Source: Thermodesulfobacterium hydrogeniphilum
Lineage (GTDB): Bacteria > Desulfobacterota > Thermodesulfobacteria > Thermodesulfobacteriales > Thermodesulfobacteriaceae
Direction: 5' to 3'
Assembly: GCF_000746255.1 (NCBI RefSeq)
Contig: NZ_JQKW01000006.1
Location: 62,001-126,000, forward strand
DNA: 64,000 nucleotides
The notes beneath the pieces are model-generated. The model was given only the letters and a program-made list of their open reading frames with translations. It was not told the DNA's origin and made no database searches. Made by a program: the position numbers and the translations under genes. Shown piece by piece: positions 61,547 to 64,000 of this stretch (position 1 is the stretch's first letter; every line of letters begins with the position of its first letter).

Positions 61547-62845
61547 ATGAGTGAGATTAAAAAACATGATACGCCAATGGTAGATCAGTTAAAAAGTGGT
61601 CCTTGGCCAAGTTTTGTGGATGACATTTATAGTTATGGTGAGAAACACAAAAAACAATGTGCTTTTGACCTTATGGGTCAATTAGAGCTTTCTTATAAGC
61701 ACAAAGAAACACATTGGAAACACGGTGGAATTGTTGGAGTTTTTGGTTATGGTGGAGGAGTAATTGGACGTTATTCTGACCAGCAGGAAAAGTTTCCTTC
61801 TATTTGGGCTTTTCATACAATTCGTGTTCATCATCCTGCTGGTAAGTGGTATCATACAGCAGCTTTGAGAAAGCTCTGTGATATGTGGGATCATCGTGGA
61901 AGTGGTTTTGTTAATTTCCATGGTTCTACAGGAGATATGGTTCTTCTTGGAACTACTACAGAACAATTAGAGCCTGTATTTTTTGATCTTACTCATCAGT
62001 TTCACTGGGATCTTGGGGGGTCTGGTTCTAATTTAAGAAGTCCTGCCTGTTGTATGGGTAAATCTCGTTGTGAATGGGCTTTATTTGATACACAGGAAAT
62101 TGATTATGAATTAACTATGCATTTTCAGGATGAGCTTCATCGTCCAGCATTTCCTTATAAATTTAAATTTAAATTCTCAGGATGTCCTCTTGACTGTGTT
62201 GCAGCTATAGCTCGTGCAGATTTGTCTTTTATTGGAACTTGGATTGATGAGATACAGATTGACCAGGAGGCAGTAAAAGCTTATGTAAATGGTGAATTAA
62301 AACCAAATGCAGGTGCATTTTCTGACAGAGACTGGGGTCCATTTGATATTAAAAAAGAAGTAATTGATCTTTGTCCTACTAAATGTATGCATTGGGATGA
62401 AAAAGAACAGAAACTTTATATAAATAATAAAGATTGTGTAAGATGTATGCATTGTATTGCGGTAATGCCCAAGGCATTGAAACCAGGAAAAGATAGAGGA
62501 GTATCTATATTAATTGGAGCTAAATCAGTTATTTTAGAAGGTGCTCAATTATCTACTCTGCTTATTCCATTCATGAGATTGGAACCTCCTTATGATGATG
62601 TAAAAGAACTTGTTTATAAGATTTGGGATTACTGGATGGAGGTTGGTAAGAACCGTGAACGTGTGGGAGAACTTATTCAGAGAATTGGTTTGAACAGATT
62701 TATTGTAGATGTTATGGGAATGAAGCCTATACCACAACATGTGAGAATACCTCGTAACGATCCTTACATCTTCTGGAGAGAAGAAGAAGTTCCTGGTGGT
62801 TGGAAGAGAGATATTAAAGAATTTAGAAAACGTCATCCTGCTTAG
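61547..62845 (+). CDS. dsrA: Dissimilatory sulfite reductase subunit alpha
   Basis: DsrA is half of the siroheme enzyme that reduces sulfite in sulfate respiration. The 432-residue chain has the siroheme-[4Fe-4S] cysteines Cys169-x5-Cys175 (CMGKSRC) and Cys213-x3-Cys217 (GCPLDC). An inserted ferredoxin domain has CPTKC (276-280) and CVRCMHC (297-303). Sequence around HWDLGGSGSNLR and CMHCIAVMPKALKPGK matches the reductive, bacterial-type enzyme. dsrB follows after 56 bases with its own ribosome site. Third codon positions are more often C or G than in neighbouring genes, consistent with high expression. Confidence 0.97.
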   Translation: MSEIKKHDTPMVDQLKSGPWPSFVDDIYSYGEKHKKQCAFDLMGQLELSYKHKETHWKHGGIVGVFGYGGGVIGRYSDQQEKFPSIWAFHTIRVHHPAGKWYHTAALRKLCDMWDHRGSGFVNFHGSTGDMVLLGTTTEQLEPVFFDLTHQFHWDLGGSGSNLRSPACCMGKSRCEWALFDTQEIDYELTMHFQDELHRPAFPYKFKFKFSGCPLDCVAAIARADLSFIGTWIDEIQIDQEAVKAYVNGELKPNAGAFSDRDWGPFDIKKEVIDLCPTKCMHWDEKEQKLYINNKDCVRCMHCIAVMPKALKPGKDRGVSILIGAKSVILEGAQLSTLLIPFMRLEPPYDDVKELVYKIWDYWMEVGKNRERVGELIQRIGLNRFIVDVMGMKPIPQHVRIPRNDPYIFWREEEVPGGWKRDIKEFRKRHPA

Positions 62846-62901
62846 TAATTAGATTAAAAAAATAGAAATAAAAAATATGTAAAATAAAAGGAGGGAATAA
62901 G

Positions 62902-64000
62902 ATGGCAGATGAAAAGGTTATTGAAAAATTGAAAGAACTTTGGACAAAGTATGAAGAAATAGATGGTAAATTTGATGAAGAAATGGATCCAGTATTTAAA
63001 GAACCTTATTATCCTGGGGTAGCAGAGAAATTATTTAATCCAGATAAACCAATGGAAAACAGAATTACAGATATAGGTCCACCTTATTTTAGACAGTTTT
63101 TACCGCCTATAATTAAGAAGAATTATGGAAAATGGGTTTCTCATGAAATTATTCAGCCTGGAGTTTTAAAGTATGAATCTGAAACCGGTGATGTAATTTA
63201 TGTGGTAAGATGTGGAACTCCACGTTTGGAAACTACAGATTATATTAGAGAGATTTGTGATATTGCTGATAAATACTGTGATGGTTATGTGCGTTGGACT
63301 ACTCGTAATAATATAGAATTTCATGTTGATTCTGAAGAGAAATTAAAAGCACTTATTGAGGATTTGAAGAATAGAAAACATCCTAATGGTTCTTACAAAT
63401 TTCCTATTGGTGGAACAGGTGCAAGTGTAAGTAATATTGTTCATACTCAGGGATGGATTCATTGTCATACTCCTGCTATTGATGCTTCTGGAGTGGTTAA
63501 GTCTATTATGGATGAACTTTTTGAATATTTTGGTTCCCATAAACTTCCTGCTAAAACAAGATTAGCTTTAGCTTGTTGTTTGAATATGTGTGGAGCTGTT
63601 CATTGTTCTGATATTGCTATTGTTGGTATTCACAGAAAACCCCCTATGGTAGAAGATGACAGGATTCAACATGTATGTGAAATACCTTTAGCTATAGCTG
63701 CATGTCCTTTAGGTGCTATTAAACCTGCTACTGTAGAAATTGATGGACAAAAGAAGAAAACCGTTAGAGTAAATGCTGAACGCTGTATGTTCTGTGGAAA
63801 CTGTTATACTATGTGTCCAGCTATGCCTATTGCTGATGGTGAAGGCGATGGTATTGCTATTGTGGTAGGAGGAAAGGTTACTAATAGAATTTCACCTCCT
63901 AAATTCTCCAGAGTTGTAATACCTTTTATTCCTAATGAACCTCCGCGTTGGCCTACCGCTGTAAAATGGATTAAGCACATTCTTGAAGTTTACTCTCAGC
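62902..64000 (+). CDS. dsrB: Dissimilatory sulfite reductase subunit beta, 3' end cut by window edge
   Basis: DsrB pairs with DsrA and carries the catalytically active siroheme. From ATG 62902 (AAGGAGGG) 366 codons are visible before the window ends. The siroheme region has [18 protein letters not shown] (about 225-242) and [10 protein letters not shown]. The ferredoxin domain has [11 protein letters not shown] (295-305). The N-terminal part contains [11 protein letters not shown] and RCGTPRLET. The final few residues and any dsrD lie outside. This gene identifies the organism as a sulfite/sulfate reducer. Confidence 0.97.
   Translation, partial: MADEKVIEKLKELWTKYEEIDGKFDEEMDPVFKEPYYPGVAEKLFNPDKPMENRITDIGPPYFRQFLPPIIKKNYGKWVSHEIIQPGVLKYESETGDVIYVVRCGTPRLETTDYIREICDIADKYCDGYVRWTTRNNIEFHVDSEEKLKALIEDLKNRKHPNGSYKFPIGGTGASVSNIVHTQGWIHCHTPAIDASGVVKSIMDELFEYFGSHKLPAKTRLALACCLNMCGAVHCSDIAIVGIHRKPPMVEDDRIQHVCEIPLAIAACPLGAIKPATVEIDGQKKKTVRVNAERCMFCGNCYTMCPAMPIADGEGDGIAIVVGGKVTNRISPPKFSRVVIPFIPNEPPRWPTAVKWIKHILEVYSQ

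Noticed and set aside
1-64000. CRISPR arrays, insertion sequences, toxin-antitoxin pairs
   Set aside because: Reading both strands, no regularly spaced repeats, transposase genes or recognisable small toxin-antitoxin operons were found.

Overview
The window is a low-GC, gene-dense bacterial chromosome segment. It most likely comes from a thermophilic sulfate reducer of the Thermodesulfobacteria (Thermodesulfobacterium-like). The reasons are a dsrA-dsrB dissimilatory sulfite reductase operon, tRNA genes that are very GC-rich against an AT-rich background, a complete flagellar export operon, and a mosaic of deltaproteobacterial-type families (YedF-like TusA-DsrE protein, DUF3108, core MetE-like protein, FlhF/FlhG/FliA/CheY order). 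The species assignment is inference; no rRNA gene is present.

Layout. 1-361 is the start of a flaG gene on the minus strand behind a good sigma-28 promoter. 548-7775 holds argF, an SlyD-type FKBP, two oligopeptide ABC ATPases, a divergent dnaA, a GlcD-type flavoprotein and a TtcA-type tRNA thiolase. 7785-9796 holds an autoregulated-looking TetR gene, tRNA-Leu(UAA), and a macrodomain gene back-to-back with an O6-alkylguanine-DNA alkyltransferase. 9913-24290 is one long flagellar/chemotaxis operon: fliL, fliM, fliN, fliO, fliP, fliQ, fliR, flhB, flhA, flhF, flhG, fliA, cheY, three small flagellar accessory genes, a second cheY-like gene, cheB and cheR. It is followed by a compact DnaJ-like gene. 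A minus-strand trio (core MetE-like, AsnC ligand domain, HNH nuclease) comes next.

27237-35509 is a signalling island around tRNA-Arg(CCU). It holds a hemerythrin-GGDEF-EAL protein, a phage-like XRE repressor facing a frameshifted Cro-like gene across palindromic operators, a chemoreceptor bracketed by two copies of the tail of that Cro-like gene, a STAS protein, a receiver-PP2C-HATPase fusion (a partner-switching phosphatase and kinase in one chain) and a PAS-GGDEF-EAL protein. Both GGDEF domains are degenerate while both EAL domains keep their catalytic residues. The island therefore looks like a c-di-GMP-lowering, partner-switching control module. It is the part of the window most likely to hold undescribed biology.

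35640-61323 is housekeeping: queF; a minus operon purL-hisD-pfk-ftsH plus a secreted FG-GAP protein; purD and purE; yedF-like; an LPS-type glycosyltransferase; a DegT aminotransferase, a TIM-barrel isomerase, a lytic transglycosylase with a sequon-packed linker and a metal-binding lipid-free SBP; secDF; fmt; DUF3108; a beta-CASP metallo-beta-lactamase; an FdhD-like protein; and a GspE/PilB ATPase. The window ends in dsrA and most of dsrB. Several genes (macrodomain, alkyltransferase, queF, purL, gspE) have a -10 element so close to the start codon, and no Shine-Dalgarno sequence, that they are probably expressed from leaderless or nearly leaderless mRNAs.
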